A DNA stretch of 45,903 bases from UBA3775 sp964584255 (GCA_964584255.1 CAZOZM010000014.1:1-45903); one strand, 5' to 3'. Counted from the first letter of the stretch, positions 9,564 through 18,817 are shown. The notes: generated by a model from the letters alone, not told the origin. Numbers and translations are program-made.

Positions 9564-11162
9564 TTACTGGTTTTCATCGCCCTCAACTATCTCGCCGTTT
9601 AATACACGTTCCATGAGATCTGCGGCTTCCGCAACGGATTCTTCCGTAATACAGCTTACCCAAAGCTTACTTCCCGTGTATGAATAGCAGTATCTGAAAT
9701 TTGATGTATTTCCCATCTCAGCTGCCGCACTTGCATAATTCCATGTTGCGCCGTCATCCAACTGCATCTTCACTATGGCCGTAATTTCTTCTTTTGTCAT
9801 ATTCGTCTCAATATTCTTGGAGACGGTATCCAAAAGCTGAGAATAATTTGTGAGGATTTCCTTACTCATACACTTGTTAAGTACAGCCTTTACAAGCGCG
9901 ATATGATTAAGACCTCTTGATACGTCACCGCCCTCGATTGTATATCTTTCTCTTGCGAAGTGAAGTGCCTGCGTACCGTTTACATGATTGTATCCCTTAT
10001 TGAAATGGAAGAAATCCCATCTTTCGGTAAAATCATGTGCCGAATACAGTTCAATTCCGCCGAGAAGGTCAACTATGTCAACAACACTGGTAAAGTTTAC
10101 ACGGACATAATAATCAACATTTACACCGTAAATGTTCTCAAGTGTTGCAATTGAATACTCGCATCCCGTTCCATAAATTCCGGCATGTGTAAGCTTATCC
10201 CTGAGTGATGATTTATCCGTAATTCCCGGTATGTCAACATAAGCATCTCTCGGTGTCGTAACCATCGCAATCTGTTTTGTAATCGGATTCACTGCTACCA
10301 GAACGTTTACGTCTGAACGGCTGGTAGTTGAAATATCGCCTTCAACATCAATACCGCTTATATATACTACAAAAGGTGTCGTTGTCGTATCAATCAGTTC
10401 ACGGCTGTTATCATTTTCGGCAAAACCGGACGTATTCTTAACTTCCTCAGTAATTGTAAAGGTTTCGAGTACTTTAATCTTGTCTGAGAATACAATCTTT
10501 ATTCCGTCGCCTGTTTTTCCGAGATAACCCTCGTCGCCCTCTTCCAGGGCATCATAAGCATCGTCTATGGTTGAGAAAAATGCAGAATTCACAATCATGG
10601 CACCAACCTCACCGTTAAAAAGAGCCTTTGCCAATGCAAAGTTATCCGCATACTCAACAACCTTTATTTCCGTTCCGAGTTCCTTATTTACAAGCTCAAC
10701 CGTCTGTTTGTTGTGTTCATAACCTAAAACATCGGTGGAAATTCCGAAAGTATAACTCTTGCATTCCGCAACGGATGAAGCCTGATTATCAGAACTTACG
10801 ATTACATTCATTGCTTTTTGAACGGTATCCGCTTTCTTAAGTCCCTCTTCAAGAGTGTTTGAAACCTTGCCCGCAGCGATATATACATAGATGAAAACTG
10901 CAATCAGGCCCACCGAAAGAACCTTTCCTGCTATGTTTACATACTTAAAGAACTGAGAAACCACCACAAGTATAAGAAAAAGTATCATACATACCAGAAG
11001 CAGATTTCTGTATCGGTCAGGAAGAATATCCAACTCCACGACACGAAACATTGTCATTACCGAGATTATTACCTGTATAAAAACAATCACTATGCCTGTA
11101 ATGGCAAGTGGCTTTGATTTAGTCATATATTTTAACGCCTCCGCAGATTCTAAAAAAATCAA
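9564..11162 (-). CDS. LytR-CpsA-Psr (LCP) family cell wall glycopolymer ligase
   Basis: This 532-residue membrane protein has three N-terminal hydrophobic helices (about 19-42, 50-68 and 75-93). A middle domain of about 150 residues resembles a periplasmic solute-binding fold (starting with KSYTFGISTDVLGYE). The catalytic LCP domain (about 270-420) has the family signatures: SRSDVNVLVAVNP, VTTPRDAYVDIPG, YYVRVNFTSVVDIVDLLGGI, and HFARERYTIEGGD with a following basic/amide pair. LCP enzymes move undecaprenyl-linked glycopolymers to peptidoglycan or to proteins. The extra middle domain is larger than in the simplest LCP proteins but occurs in clostridial members. Its stop codon is followed by a terminator at 9501-9535. 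Confidence 0.88.
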   Translation of the reverse strand: MIFLESAEALKYMTKSKPLAITGIVIVFIQVIISVMTMFRVVELDILPDRYRNLLLVCMILFLILVVVSQFFKYVNIAGKVLSVGLIAVFIYVYIAAGKVSNTLEEGLKKADTVQKAMNVIVSSDNQASSVAECKSYTFGISTDVLGYEHNKQTVELVNKELGTEIKVVEYADNFALAKALFNGEVGAMIVNSAFFSTIDDAYDALEEGDEGYLGKTGDGIKIVFSDKIKVLETFTITEEVKNTSGFAENDNSRELIDTTTTPFVVYISGIDVEGDISTTSRSDVNVLVAVNPITKQIAMVTTPRDAYVDIPGITDKSSLRDKLTHAGIYGTGCEYSIATLENIYGVNVDYYVRVNFTSVVDIVDLLGGIELYSAHDFTERWDFFHFNKGYNHVNGTQALHFARERYTIEGGDVSRGLNHIALVKAVLNKCMSKEILTNYSQLLDTVSKNIETNMTKEEITAIVKMQLDDGATWNYASAAAEMGNTSNFRYCYSYTGSKLWVSCITEESVAEAADLMERVLNGEIVEGDENQ

Positions 11163-11255
11163 ACATTATTCTATCAAACCGCCCCAATTTTGTAAAGCTT
11201 TACCATCAACTCCTAATAAAATCTTAATTATGTCCGATTATGCATCAAAACCAAA

Positions 11256-12608
11256 TCACTGCTTATTCTTTCCCTCCAGGATGTTAAATGCCACATTAAG
11301 CATCGTCACACGTCTGCTGTTTCTTCTGGCAACCTTCAGATTAGGAATCCCCCTGTGTACATAATGGCCGAAAATCTTTTCACCGTAAGATATCGGATAA
11401 AGGAAAAGGCAGTCATCCACAGAATCAATTGTATTCATGTCCGGAAGATATATTCCCTGCGGAAAAATCCTTATCCTGTCCCTCATCACCTCATTATATT
11501 TGCACACTACGTCTGTTTCCTCATACTCATCGACCGGTTTAACAAAATCCGCATCCCTCTTACGCAGAGAAACATAGTCGCTGCCACTGATATATCTTTC
11601 TATCGTTTTGTACATTTCATCAATATCTGATGCTTCCGAAAGACTTCCGGCAAATTTAAACAGTTCTTCCTCATCACCTGCATTATAGTTTACGATGCTG
11701 TACAAAAGATTAATCTTGTTGCCCACATTTCTGTGCTTCATGGATTCACACCCGCAGGACTGTGTTGCATTGAAACTGAACTGCTGTTTAACAAGCATCT
11801 TAGGGCATTTTCCACTCTCCAGTGAATTATCCAGAACCTCTGCAATTATATCGCAAACGGTTTCAATATCCACTTCTCCGGTTGATATCTTTGGATAATG
11901 ATTCTTTCCCATGTCTATCCCGTCAAAACCGGTAACTATCACGTTTTCCGGCACTAACAGTCCATATTCTTCAACTTTATCGCATACAGCCATTGCCATC
12001 ATGTCATTGGCACAGATAATTGCTTCCGGAGGTATAGGATTTTTAAGCCATTCATCCATTATTTTATAAACCGGATTCCTCCAATACTGTCCGTATGCCA
12101 CCTTGGATTTATCAAAGGCGATTCCATTGCTTTCCAGAACCTTTTTATATATTTCCACCCAGTATTCCGAAAATTCAACACCCTCTATTCCCGCTATGAA
12201 ATAGACATTTCTGCAGCCGTGATACTCAACCACATGTCTTACTATTCTTTCAAAACAATCATCTCCCTGATACAGAATGCTGAATGCATTATCATACTTA
12301 TCACCGATTACTATACAGGGAGTATTATTCTTCTCGGCATCATCCGCAATCCGTTTTATCTGCTCATCCTTAAACTGACTGTTCTTTACGACAATCACCG
12401 CATCAACATAGTCGAAGTTGAGCATGTTATAGTATTCTGCCCTTCTCGTCTCCCATGTATTATGAAGCGTCGCCATACTGTAATTTATTACAATTGTGAG
12501 AAAACCCTTTTCGGCATTTCTGTTGTAAATCCTGCTTATATAATCCAGATTTTCCGTGTTCCTGTCGTTATCAACACATATTGCTATAACCTTTTTTCCG
12601 TTTACCAT
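11256..12608 (-). CDS. LacI/PBP1-type sensor protein lacking HTH and output domain
   Basis: The 450-residue protein, counted from the second in-frame ATG, begins directly with a type I periplasmic-binding-like domain (KKVIAICVDNDRNTENLDYI; VIVTGFDGIDMGK near residue 215). A second ~160-residue region follows that looks like the GAF-like linker found in LacI-sensor diguanylate cyclases of this family. It ends without any GGDEF or HTH. There is no signal peptide, so the sensor is cytosolic. The start at 12608 is preceded by GGAG four bases upstream; an alternative ATG lies at 12632. It presumably binds a sugar or similar ligand and acts through a partner protein. Confidence 0.7.
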   Translation of the reverse strand: MVNGKKVIAICVDNDRNTENLDYISRIYNRNAEKGFLTIVINYSMATLHNTWETRRAEYYNMLNFDYVDAVIVVKNSQFKDEQIKRIADDAEKNNTPCIVIGDKYDNAFSILYQGDDCFERIVRHVVEYHGCRNVYFIAGIEGVEFSEYWVEIYKKVLESNGIAFDKSKVAYGQYWRNPVYKIMDEWLKNPIPPEAIICANDMMAMAVCDKVEEYGLLVPENVIVTGFDGIDMGKNHYPKISTGEVDIETVCDIIAEVLDNSLESGKCPKMLVKQQFSFNATQSCGCESMKHRNVGNKINLLYSIVNYNAGDEEELFKFAGSLSEASDIDEMYKTIERYISGSDYVSLRKRDADFVKPVDEYEETDVVCKYNEVMRDRIRIFPQGIYLPDMNTIDSVDDCLFLYPISYGEKIFGHYVHRGIPNLKVARRNSRRVTMLNVAFNILEGKNKQ

Positions 12609-13013
12609 TTCACTCCGATGCAGCTCCTGCATAGAACAGATACACCGCTTTCCTCCTCATTCGCATTACAGTTTCCGTAAACAGCTTCACCGGGCACTCC
12701 GTCACGGCATTACCGCCCGGCCGCATAATGCCGTCAGACTGTGCCTTCATTATATCCCACTGCCGGTTATTATTCAATTCCTTACAGACACTATTCTACG
12801 ACGTTCCACAGATTTTTAAGCCATAAAATTTCAGTAAAAAAAGGAGGATATCTTCTAAATTTCTTTAGAAAATATCCTCCGGGTAATTTCATTTTATTTT
12901 TCAATGGTCTTCTTCGTCGAAAATCCGATACCTGCTTAATTTTTATCCGATTATATATACCTCTTAATCCTGCAGGTCCGTTTTGCAAATTCATCCCATA
13001 AGAAAATATGCGT
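12609..13013. other. Gene-free stretch with candidate leader structures
   Basis: On the minus strand a strong AGGAGG (12652-12657) precedes a GTG at 12645 that opens an 11-codon frame, whose TGA (12610-12612) ends one base before the ATG at 12608. This would be a coupled leader peptide. Further upstream a nine-bp hairpin (12704-12712 with 12726-12734) and a six-bp GC-rich hairpin (12690-12695 with 12715-12720) use overlapping ground and cannot form together. The rest holds only the terminator at 12836-12880 and AT-rich sequence; I see no gene. Confidence 0.35.
12836..12880 (-). terminator. Strong intrinsic terminator after the first SGNH lipoprotein gene
   Basis: A 17-bp stem with one mismatch (12843-12859 with 12864-12880) is followed on the minus strand by a run of Ts (12836-12842). 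It lies about 130 bases after the SGNH gene stop and closes that pair of genes. Confidence 0.85.
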
Positions 13014-14315
13014 TTAGGATACCGTTAAAGCAAGAATCGAAAGTTTAGAAGTTTCATAACCCTCTGCCGGTTTGATTGTAATCTTAAGATCACTTTCCTC
13101 ACCGAACTTTCCGATTTCAACATAGTCGGCATAATTACCCCAGCCGCCTGTGAAATCCGCATCTAAAGTAATCTTGTATTCATCATTTACATATACATCA
13201 TACTTTCCGCTCTTTCCATCTGTTGTCTTCTGGAAAATGAGACCTGCATTGGATGCTTTTACATTGAAGGTAATTGTTCCACCGCTTTCGGTTGCCCAAC
13301 CGTTCTTGTTGAACATGCTTGAGCTGTTAATTACAGTCTTTTCAAAACCTTCCATGCTCTCGGCTTCCACCTCATCGGAATAAAGAATGTTTGCATTCTC
13401 ATATCTTGAGAGTGTGATTGTTTTATCCGTAACGGTATATTCGGTGTACTTTGTATCATTTATGCTGTTAAGCACCTTATTGTAATAATATGTAAGAAGG
13501 TGTGCAATTACGGAATGACCGCCGTTCTTTGGATGTGTTCCGTCAGATGAACCAAGCTGATCCCATGTCCAGGTGCCGTTGCTCATGTTGCTTAAAGCAA
13601 CCTTTGCATAGCTTATGCATGGAATGTCAAGATTGATTGCAACCTGATAGTGATCCTGATAGAAATAGTTCTCTGTACAGATTACGAGAGAAACAACTGC
13701 CGGCTGTGTCTCGGAATTAAGAATTTCTCTTAAAAGAGACTCATATGTTTCCTGGTTGTTGTTGTTTGTATCATTAACACTGTATTCAACCACTACAAGG
13801 TCCGGTTTCTCGGCAAGAACGTCTTTTGCCGCTCTGTGAACACCTATGTAGGAGTCCGTTGCTCCGATTCCCGCATTAACATAGTTGATGTTGCAGTCCT
13901 GGAATGTATACTGCCACCATACCTGTGTAAGACCGGCATAACATTTCTGTGCCTGTGGTGAAGCGGAAGAACCGTTAGTAATGGAACCTCCAAGGTATGC
14001 AATTGTTATGTCCTCACCGTTTGATGCCTTTTCCATTACTTTCGCAAGTCTCTGCCTGTTTCCTTCATGTACGATGGCATCCTCACACATTTCGTCGGTT
14101 ATGTCTACACCTTCAGTAGCAATTGCCGGATAAGAATCGGCGATTACTTTGTCGCTGATTTTGTAAGAGATGTCTCCTTCTTCCTCCACCTGTGCCTGTG
14201 TAGGCGTTACGTCAGAGTTTTTGTCCTGATTATCTGTATTTTCTTTTCCGCATCCTGCAAACATTCCTGCAGAAAGTACAAGTGAAAGGCCTACGGCCAA
14301 AAGCTTTTTTTTCAT
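13014..14315 (-). CDS. SGNH/GDSL hydrolase lipoprotein, catalytic residues intact
   Basis: This 433-residue exported lipoprotein has a signal peptide with lipobox FAGC (Cys22). An SGNH hydrolase domain follows with all four blocks: Ser111 in GGSIT, Gly in NAGIGATDS (about 148-155), Asn181 in EYSVND, and Asp258/His261 in DGTHP. A C-terminal beta-sandwich region (about 310-433) looks like a carbohydrate-binding accessory domain. SGNH enzymes of this kind are commonly carbohydrate esterases that remove acetyl groups from polysaccharides; that substrate is inferred. It lies 35 bases downstream of a paralogue of nearly equal length, so the pair arose by duplication and is probably co-transcribed. 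Confidence 0.88.
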   Translation of the reverse strand: MKKKLLAVGLSLVLSAGMFAGCGKENTDNQDKNSDVTPTQAQVEEEGDISYKISDKVIADSYPAIATEGVDITDEMCEDAIVHEGNRQRLAKVMEKASNGEDITIAYLGGSITNGSSASPQAQKCYAGLTQVWWQYTFQDCNINYVNAGIGATDSYIGVHRAAKDVLAEKPDLVVVEYSVNDTNNNNQETYESLLREILNSETQPAVVSLVICTENYFYQDHYQVAINLDIPCISYAKVALSNMSNGTWTWDQLGSSDGTHPKNGGHSVIAHLLTYYYNKVLNSINDTKYTEYTVTDKTITLSRYENANILYSDEVEAESMEGFEKTVINSSSMFNKNGWATESGGTITFNVKASNAGLIFQKTTDGKSGKYDVYVNDEYKITLDADFTGGWGNYADYVEIGKFGEESDLKITIKPAEGYETSKLSILALTVS

Positions 14316-14350
14316 TCTAATCCTCCAAACCGGTTGGTACCGGCTTCATT

Positions 14351-15703
14351 TTAATATGCAATTGTAAATCCGCAAAGATAGAAAGCATCTCCGGAAGAAT
14401 CTTCCGCTTTCTCAATTACAATTTCATGTGCTCCGGACTTGTCAAACGTTCCGAGCTCTTTGTATTCAACATAGTTGTGGTCTGCTCCCTCAACTGAAGA
14501 CAAATCCGCATCAAACTTGCCTACAAGTGTGCCATCGAGATAAATATTAAACTGACCACAGGTTCCGTCCGTTACCTTATAGTAAAGGAAACCGATCTGC
14601 TTGCCCGTTACGGTGAACTGACACTTTTCTCCGGTAGTTGTTGCTCTTGCCTTTTTGAAGTTACCGTCAGTAGGTGATGGAAGATCGACTTCAGCCCAGT
14701 TGTCAACAACGGCCATCTTGTCCGGATACTGAACCATTACATTGGCAGCATTGTATCTGCACATTGTTGATGTCTTTGTTACATCCTCAACAAAGAACTC
14801 GTCATAAGAAGATTCATTCACACCGTTAAGTACGTTTGTAAGGTAAGATGTAAGAATGTATGCGATAAATGAGTGACCCGTATCATTTGGATTGAGTGTT
14901 TCATCTGCATCCGCAACATCAGTCCACTTCCATGTACCGTTCTCAATATTCTTTTCAAGTATGCTTCCGTAAGAGATGGTTGGAAGATTGTAATTGAATG
15001 CGATTCCTGACTGGAAATCACTGTCACTCTTGTAAGAAGAATCTGCTGTTATGAGATTGATTACAGCCGGCTTATTTGTCTGACCCATAATCATCCTTAT
15101 CATGCTTTCGAAAGCTTCTTCGCTGTTTGCATTGGAATCCTCACATGCAGTATCTAAAAATATGAGATCAGGATTCTTGTCTATAAGCTCACTCTTTATT
15201 CTGTGTACAAGAATATAGGAATCACCGTTATACATTCCGAGGTTCACCGTATTTATGGTTGCTCCCGGGAAAGTTGTCTTAAACCAGCTTTCAACCATGC
15301 CGGCATAAGAATTCTCATAAGATGATGCTCCTGCACCCATTGTGATTGAGCTTCCTACAAATCCGATTGTAATGGTTCCGTTGTTTGCAGCCTTTTCAAG
15401 TACTGATGCAATTCTCTGGAGATTACCCTGCTTCATTACGGCAGTTGTAGCCATTGATTCGGTAACATAAAGGTCTCCCTTTACCTCAACCGGCTTTGCA
15501 GCTGAAACAATGGATTCATCTATTGAATATTTTACACTTCCATCCGAAACCACATAAGAATTACCGCTGCCTGTACTCTGTCCGCCTTCCGCTGCCTGCG
15601 TAGGAGCTGCATCCGAATTGCTTTCTTTATCACCGCATGCCGTAAAAAGACTTACCGTCATCATACATGCAAGCATGCATGAAACAAGTTTCCTTTTCTT
15701 CAT
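14351..15703 (-). CDS. SGNH-fold lipoprotein paralogue, probable pseudoenzyme
   Basis: The 450-residue lipoprotein (lipobox FTAC, Cys23) aligns with the following gene through its whole length. The block I Ser is kept (Ser119 in GSSIT). The oxyanion Asn of block III is replaced (TACED, Glu188, against YSVND), the block II Gly region is altered (NLGMYNGDS), and the DGTHP motif with the catalytic His is DETLNP (about 267-272). A dyad cannot form, so I infer binding rather than catalysis. The open frame is intact, which argues against simple decay. A promoter lies 80-110 bases upstream, and GGGAGG precedes the ATG. Confidence 0.85.
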   Translation of the reverse strand: MKKRKLVSCMLACMMTVSLFTACGDKESNSDAAPTQAAEGGQSTGSGNSYVVSDGSVKYSIDESIVSAAKPVEVKGDLYVTESMATTAVMKQGNLQRIASVLEKAANNGTITIGFVGSSITMGAGASSYENSYAGMVESWFKTTFPGATINTVNLGMYNGDSYILVHRIKSELIDKNPDLIFLDTACEDSNANSEEAFESMIRMIMGQTNKPAVINLITADSSYKSDSDFQSGIAFNYNLPTISYGSILEKNIENGTWKWTDVADADETLNPNDTGHSFIAYILTSYLTNVLNGVNESSYDEFFVEDVTKTSTMCRYNAANVMVQYPDKMAVVDNWAEVDLPSPTDGNFKKARATTTGEKCQFTVTGKQIGFLYYKVTDGTCGQFNIYLDGTLVGKFDADLSSVEGADHNYVEYKELGTFDKSGAHEIVIEKAEDSSGDAFYLCGFTIAY

Positions 15704-15784
15704 ATATATATGCCTCCCTTATCATTTTCATATGCTTCCGGCACATGCGCCGGGCAACATGAAATTTTTCTAACAATTATGTCT

Positions 15785-15813
15785 ATATTACCTCATATTT
15801 TATATGAAATCAA
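15785..15813 (-). promoter_or_regulatory. Promoter for the SGNH lipoprotein pair
   Basis: On the minus strand TTGATT (15808-15813) and TAATAT (15785-15790) are 17 bases apart, about 80 bases upstream of the ATG at 15703. A GC-rich hairpin (CCGGC...GCCGG) lies in the leader between them and the gene. Confidence 0.55.
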
Positions 15814-15858
15814 GGCAATAATGCCTTACCGTGCCAAGGTTTTGACAAACTGACACAG

Positions 15859-15890
15859 AAAAAGGGCCTGCCGTTTTGACAGACCCTTTC
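15859..15890 (-). terminator. Terminator of the feo operon
   Basis: On the minus strand a ten-bp stem with one mismatch (15880-15889 with 15861-15870) runs into a five-base T tract. It begins four bases after the stop of the Cys-rich protein gene. Confidence 0.8.
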
Positions 15891-15893
15891 AAA

Positions 15894-16082
15894 CTACTTT
15901 TTCTTGTTATTCTGTGCCGCTCCGCATGAGTGAGGACAACCGGTACAGGTGCCGCAATTTCCGCCGCACAGGTGCTTACCCGCCTTCTTATCCGTGTAAA
16001 GCTTTCTTATTATCAAAGCAACTATCAGAATAAGAACCATAAGAACAACTATCGTTCCCATATTTTCAATCAAAAAGTCCAT
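15894..16082 (-). CDS. FeoB-associated Cys-rich membrane protein
   Basis: This 62-residue protein has one N-terminal membrane helix (about 8-27) and a short cytosolic tail rich in cysteine (HLCGGNCGTCTGCPHSCG). That is the pattern of the small proteins found next to feoB in Clostridia and other Firmicutes. The ATG at 16082 has AAGGAG seven bases upstream, which is better placed than the in-frame TTG six bases earlier. It lies 43 bases after feoB in the same operon. The cysteines may bind the imported iron or a cofactor at the exit of FeoB; that role is not proven in the family. Confidence 0.88.
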   Translation of the reverse strand: MDFLIENMGTIVVLMVLILIVALIIRKLYTDKKAGKHLCGGNCGTCTGCPHSCGAAQNNKKK

Positions 16083-16125
16083 AACCAATCTCCTTTATGA
16101 TTCACCGCTGTACCAAAAAAACTTT

Positions 16126-18312
16126 TTAGGCATTAACATCCTTGTTTTTATCTTTTCTGAAAAGCATGTAAAGGAATGCTGCCACAAGCACAAAGGCAAT
16201 TATTACACCAATTATATTCACCTCTACGGTACTTGTAAAGAGTGCGCCAATCTGGTATACGCAGAATGTTACGGCATATGCAAGAAGGCACTGATAACCG
16301 ATTGCAAACCAGAACCACTTTGTATTATTCATTTCTCTCTTGATTGCACCCATGGCTGCAAAACAAGGAGCACAGAGAAGGTTGAAGATAAGGAAACCAT
16401 ATGCTGCAAGCGGTGTAATTGCACTTGAAAGCATTCCCCAGATTTCCTCTCCTTCTTCAGCAACTTCTGCAAATCCGAAGAGCATACCGAATGTGGAAAC
16501 AACGTTTTCTTTTGCGATGAGACCGGTTACTGCAGCAACCGCCATCTTCCAGCCCTGACCTGCTGTTTCGGTCCATCCGAGAGGTGCGAAAATCCATGCA
16601 ATCGCATTACCGATTTTGGCAAGGATACATCCCTTCTGAGCTTCAACGAGTGCATCACCCTCAAGTCCGTCAAAATCAAGCATTCCGAAACTTCCATCGC
16701 TCCATCCAAAGCTCATGAAGAACCAAAGAATAATTGTTGAAAGAAGAATGATTGTGCCGGCTTTCTTGATGAATGACCATCCACGCTCCCACATTGAACG
16801 GAGTACACTTCCAACTGTCGGTAAATGATAAGCAGGAAGTTCCATTACGAATGGTGCCGGATCTCCCGAGAACATCTTTGTTTTCTTAAGGATTATACCT
16901 GAAATAACTACTGCTGCAACGCCTATAAAATATGCGCTCCATGCAACCCATCCCGCGTTATCAAAAAACGCACCCGCAATAAGACCGATGATAGGAATCT
17001 TAGCACCGCATGGGATAAATGTTGTTGTCATAATTGTCATACGACGGTCTCTCTGGCTTTCAATTGTTCTTGAAGCCATAACACCCGGAACGCCACATCC
17101 GGAACCGATAAGCATAGGAATGAATGACTTACCTGAAAGACCAAACTTTCTGAATACACGGTCAAGAATGAATGCAACTCTGGCCATGTAACCACATCCC
17201 TCAAGGAACGCAAGGAAAATAAAGAGCACGAGCATCTGAGGAACGAATCCGAGAACCGCACCGACACCGGCTACAATACCGTCAAGAATAAGGCTCTGAA
17301 GCCAATCAGCACAGTTAATGCTCTCAAGCAGGCTCTCGATTGCCGGAGGAATTATGTCTCCGAAGAGTACATCATTGGTCCAGTCCGTAAGTAAAGCGCC
17401 TACCGTTGTTACCGAAACATAGTAAACAACAAACATTACTGCAGCAAAGATAGGAAGTGCAAGAAATCTGTTTGTTACAACTTTATCAATCTTGTCAGAA
17501 GCTGTAAGTCCACCCTTCTTTCCTTTCTTAAGACATCCCTTTATTATGGATGCTATATATACATATCTCTCATTTGTTATAATTGACTCTGCATCGTCAT
17601 CAAGCTCTTTTTCAGCTGCCACAATGTCTTTTTCGATATGTGAAAGGATGCTCTTATCAATCTTAAGTGCTTCTATTGCTTTTTCATCACGCTCAAAAAG
17701 CTTAATTGCATAATATCTCTGCTGCTCCTCAGGAAGATTATGTACGCTCACTTCTTCGATATGCGCCAAAGCATGTTCCACGGCACCGCAGAAGCTGTGT
17801 GTAGGAAGTGTCTTCGTTCCATTTGCAGCATCAATTGCAGCTTCCGCTGCCTCAAGACAGCCTTTTCCTTTAAGAGCCGTAATTTCAACAACCTTGCATC
17901 CCAAAGCTCTTGAAAGTTCGGCAATGTTGATGGAGTCTCCGTTCTTTCTTACAACATCCATCATGTTGATTGCAACTACCACAGGAATACCTAATTCGGT
18001 AAGCTGTGTAGTAAGATAAAGGTTACGCTCAAGGTTCGTACCGTCAATTATGTTAAGAATTGCATCCGGACGCTCATTAACAAGATAGTTTCTTGTAACC
18101 ACTTCCTCAAGTGTATAAGGTGAAAGTGAGTAAATACCCGGTAAATCCTGGATAACTACATCATTGTGCTTTCTAAGCTTTCCTTCCTTTTTTTCAACTG
18201 TTACTCCCGGCCAGTTACCAACATACTGATTTGCGCCGGTAAGATTGTTAAAGAGTGTAGTTTTTCCGCAGTTCGGATTACCGGCCAGTGCAATTTTAAT
18301 CTGTTTAGCCAC
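16126..18312 (-). CDS. feoB: Ferrous iron transporter FeoB
   Basis: This 728-residue protein imports Fe(II) across the cytoplasmic membrane. The N-terminal G domain has G1 (GNPNCGKTTLFN, about 11-22), the G2 region (GVTVEKKEG), G3 (DLPGIYS) and G4 (NMMD). An alpha-helical GDI-like spacer follows, then the membrane domain with the two conserved gate motifs (GSGCGVPGVMASRTI and PCGAKIPI). Length is normal. It lies 12 bases after feoA and is followed by the Cys-rich protein gene. The whole operon sits behind five TTAG-N6-CTAA operators, so iron-dependent repression is likely. Confidence 0.97.
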   Translation of the reverse strand: MAKQIKIALAGNPNCGKTTLFNNLTGANQYVGNWPGVTVEKKEGKLRKHNDVVIQDLPGIYSLSPYTLEEVVTRNYLVNERPDAILNIIDGTNLERNLYLTTQLTELGIPVVVAINMMDVVRKNGDSINIAELSRALGCKVVEITALKGKGCLEAAEAAIDAANGTKTLPTHSFCGAVEHALAHIEEVSVHNLPEEQQRYYAIKLFERDEKAIEALKIDKSILSHIEKDIVAAEKELDDDAESIITNERYVYIASIIKGCLKKGKKGGLTASDKIDKVVTNRFLALPIFAAVMFVVYYVSVTTVGALLTDWTNDVLFGDIIPPAIESLLESINCADWLQSLILDGIVAGVGAVLGFVPQMLVLFIFLAFLEGCGYMARVAFILDRVFRKFGLSGKSFIPMLIGSGCGVPGVMASRTIESQRDRRMTIMTTTFIPCGAKIPIIGLIAGAFFDNAGWVAWSAYFIGVAAVVISGIILKKTKMFSGDPAPFVMELPAYHLPTVGSVLRSMWERGWSFIKKAGTIILLSTIILWFFMSFGWSDGSFGMLDFDGLEGDALVEAQKGCILAKIGNAIAWIFAPLGWTETAGQGWKMAVAAVTGLIAKENVVSTFGMLFGFAEVAEEGEEIWGMLSSAITPLAAYGFLIFNLLCAPCFAAMGAIKREMNNTKWFWFAIGYQCLLAYAVTFCVYQIGALFTSTVEVNIIGVIIAFVLVAAFLYMLFRKDKNKDVNA

Positions 18313-18324
18313 TTTTATTTCCTC

Positions 18325-18543
18325 CTATTCTACTTCTATCATTTCAGCATCCGCTTTTCTGAGTGAAAGTTCGTATCCTCTTACGGTTACTTCAACAGGA
18401 TCACCCAACGGAGCTACCTTTCTGATATAAACCTCAACACCCTTTGTGATGCCCATATCCATAATTCTTCTTTTGATTGCTCCTTCTCCGTTAAGCTTTT
18501 TTACCTTTACGGTCTGCCCAACTTTTACATCCTTTAAAGTCAT
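18325..18543 (-). CDS. feoA: FeoA-family SH3-like protein, proximal to feoB
   Basis: The 72-residue protein is a single FeoA/SH3-like beta-barrel domain (MTLKDVKVGQTVKVKKLNGE, RRIMDMGITKGVEVYIRKVAPLGDP, ending VRGYELSLRK). FeoA is a cytosolic partner that modulates FeoB. It is the second of two feoA genes in the operon, 33 bases after the first and 12 bases before feoB. An AGGAGG-type ribosome site precedes the ATG. The P-L-G-D-P stretch is typical of FeoA, so this copy looks canonical. Confidence 0.93.
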   Translation of the reverse strand: MTLKDVKVGQTVKVKKLNGEGAIKRRIMDMGITKGVEVYIRKVAPLGDPVEVTVRGYELSLRKADAEMIEVE

Positions 18544-18576
18544 GTGCTCCTCCTTTATATTAACGGCTTACGCCTT

Positions 18577-18789
18577 TTATATCATGATCTTCATCGCCAT
18601 CTGCTTATCAATGGCAATTCTTGAATCCTTGATATTGATTATCATGTTTCCCTGTATCTCCGATACAACGGTCACCGTTCCACCTACAACACATCCCATA
18701 TTGTTAAGATGAGTTTTAACTTCCGGATTTCCGCCTACTTTCTTTATTATGTTTTCTTCACCCGGAGTTGCCAGTGTCAATGGCATCAT
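18577..18789 (-). CDS. feoA: FeoA-family protein, first gene of the feo operon
   Basis: The 70-residue protein is a second FeoA domain (TLATPGEENIIKKVGGN, LNNMGCVVGGTVTVVSEIQGNMIINIKDSRIAID). It differs clearly from the neighbouring FeoA; it has GCVVGG where FeoA usually has GI-x-x-G. Twin feoA genes before feoB are common in Clostridia. I chose the ATG at 18789 because AGGTGGG stands about seven bases upstream; an earlier in-frame GTG at 18801 overlaps that site. The operators TTAG-N6-CTAA begin 29 bases upstream. Confidence 0.9.
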   Translation of the reverse strand: MMPLTLATPGEENIIKKVGGNPEVKTHLNNMGCVVGGTVTVVSEIQGNMIINIKDSRIAIDKQMAMKIMI

Positions 18790-18817
18790 ACAATATCCCA
18801 CCTTTCTTTTTGGCTGA

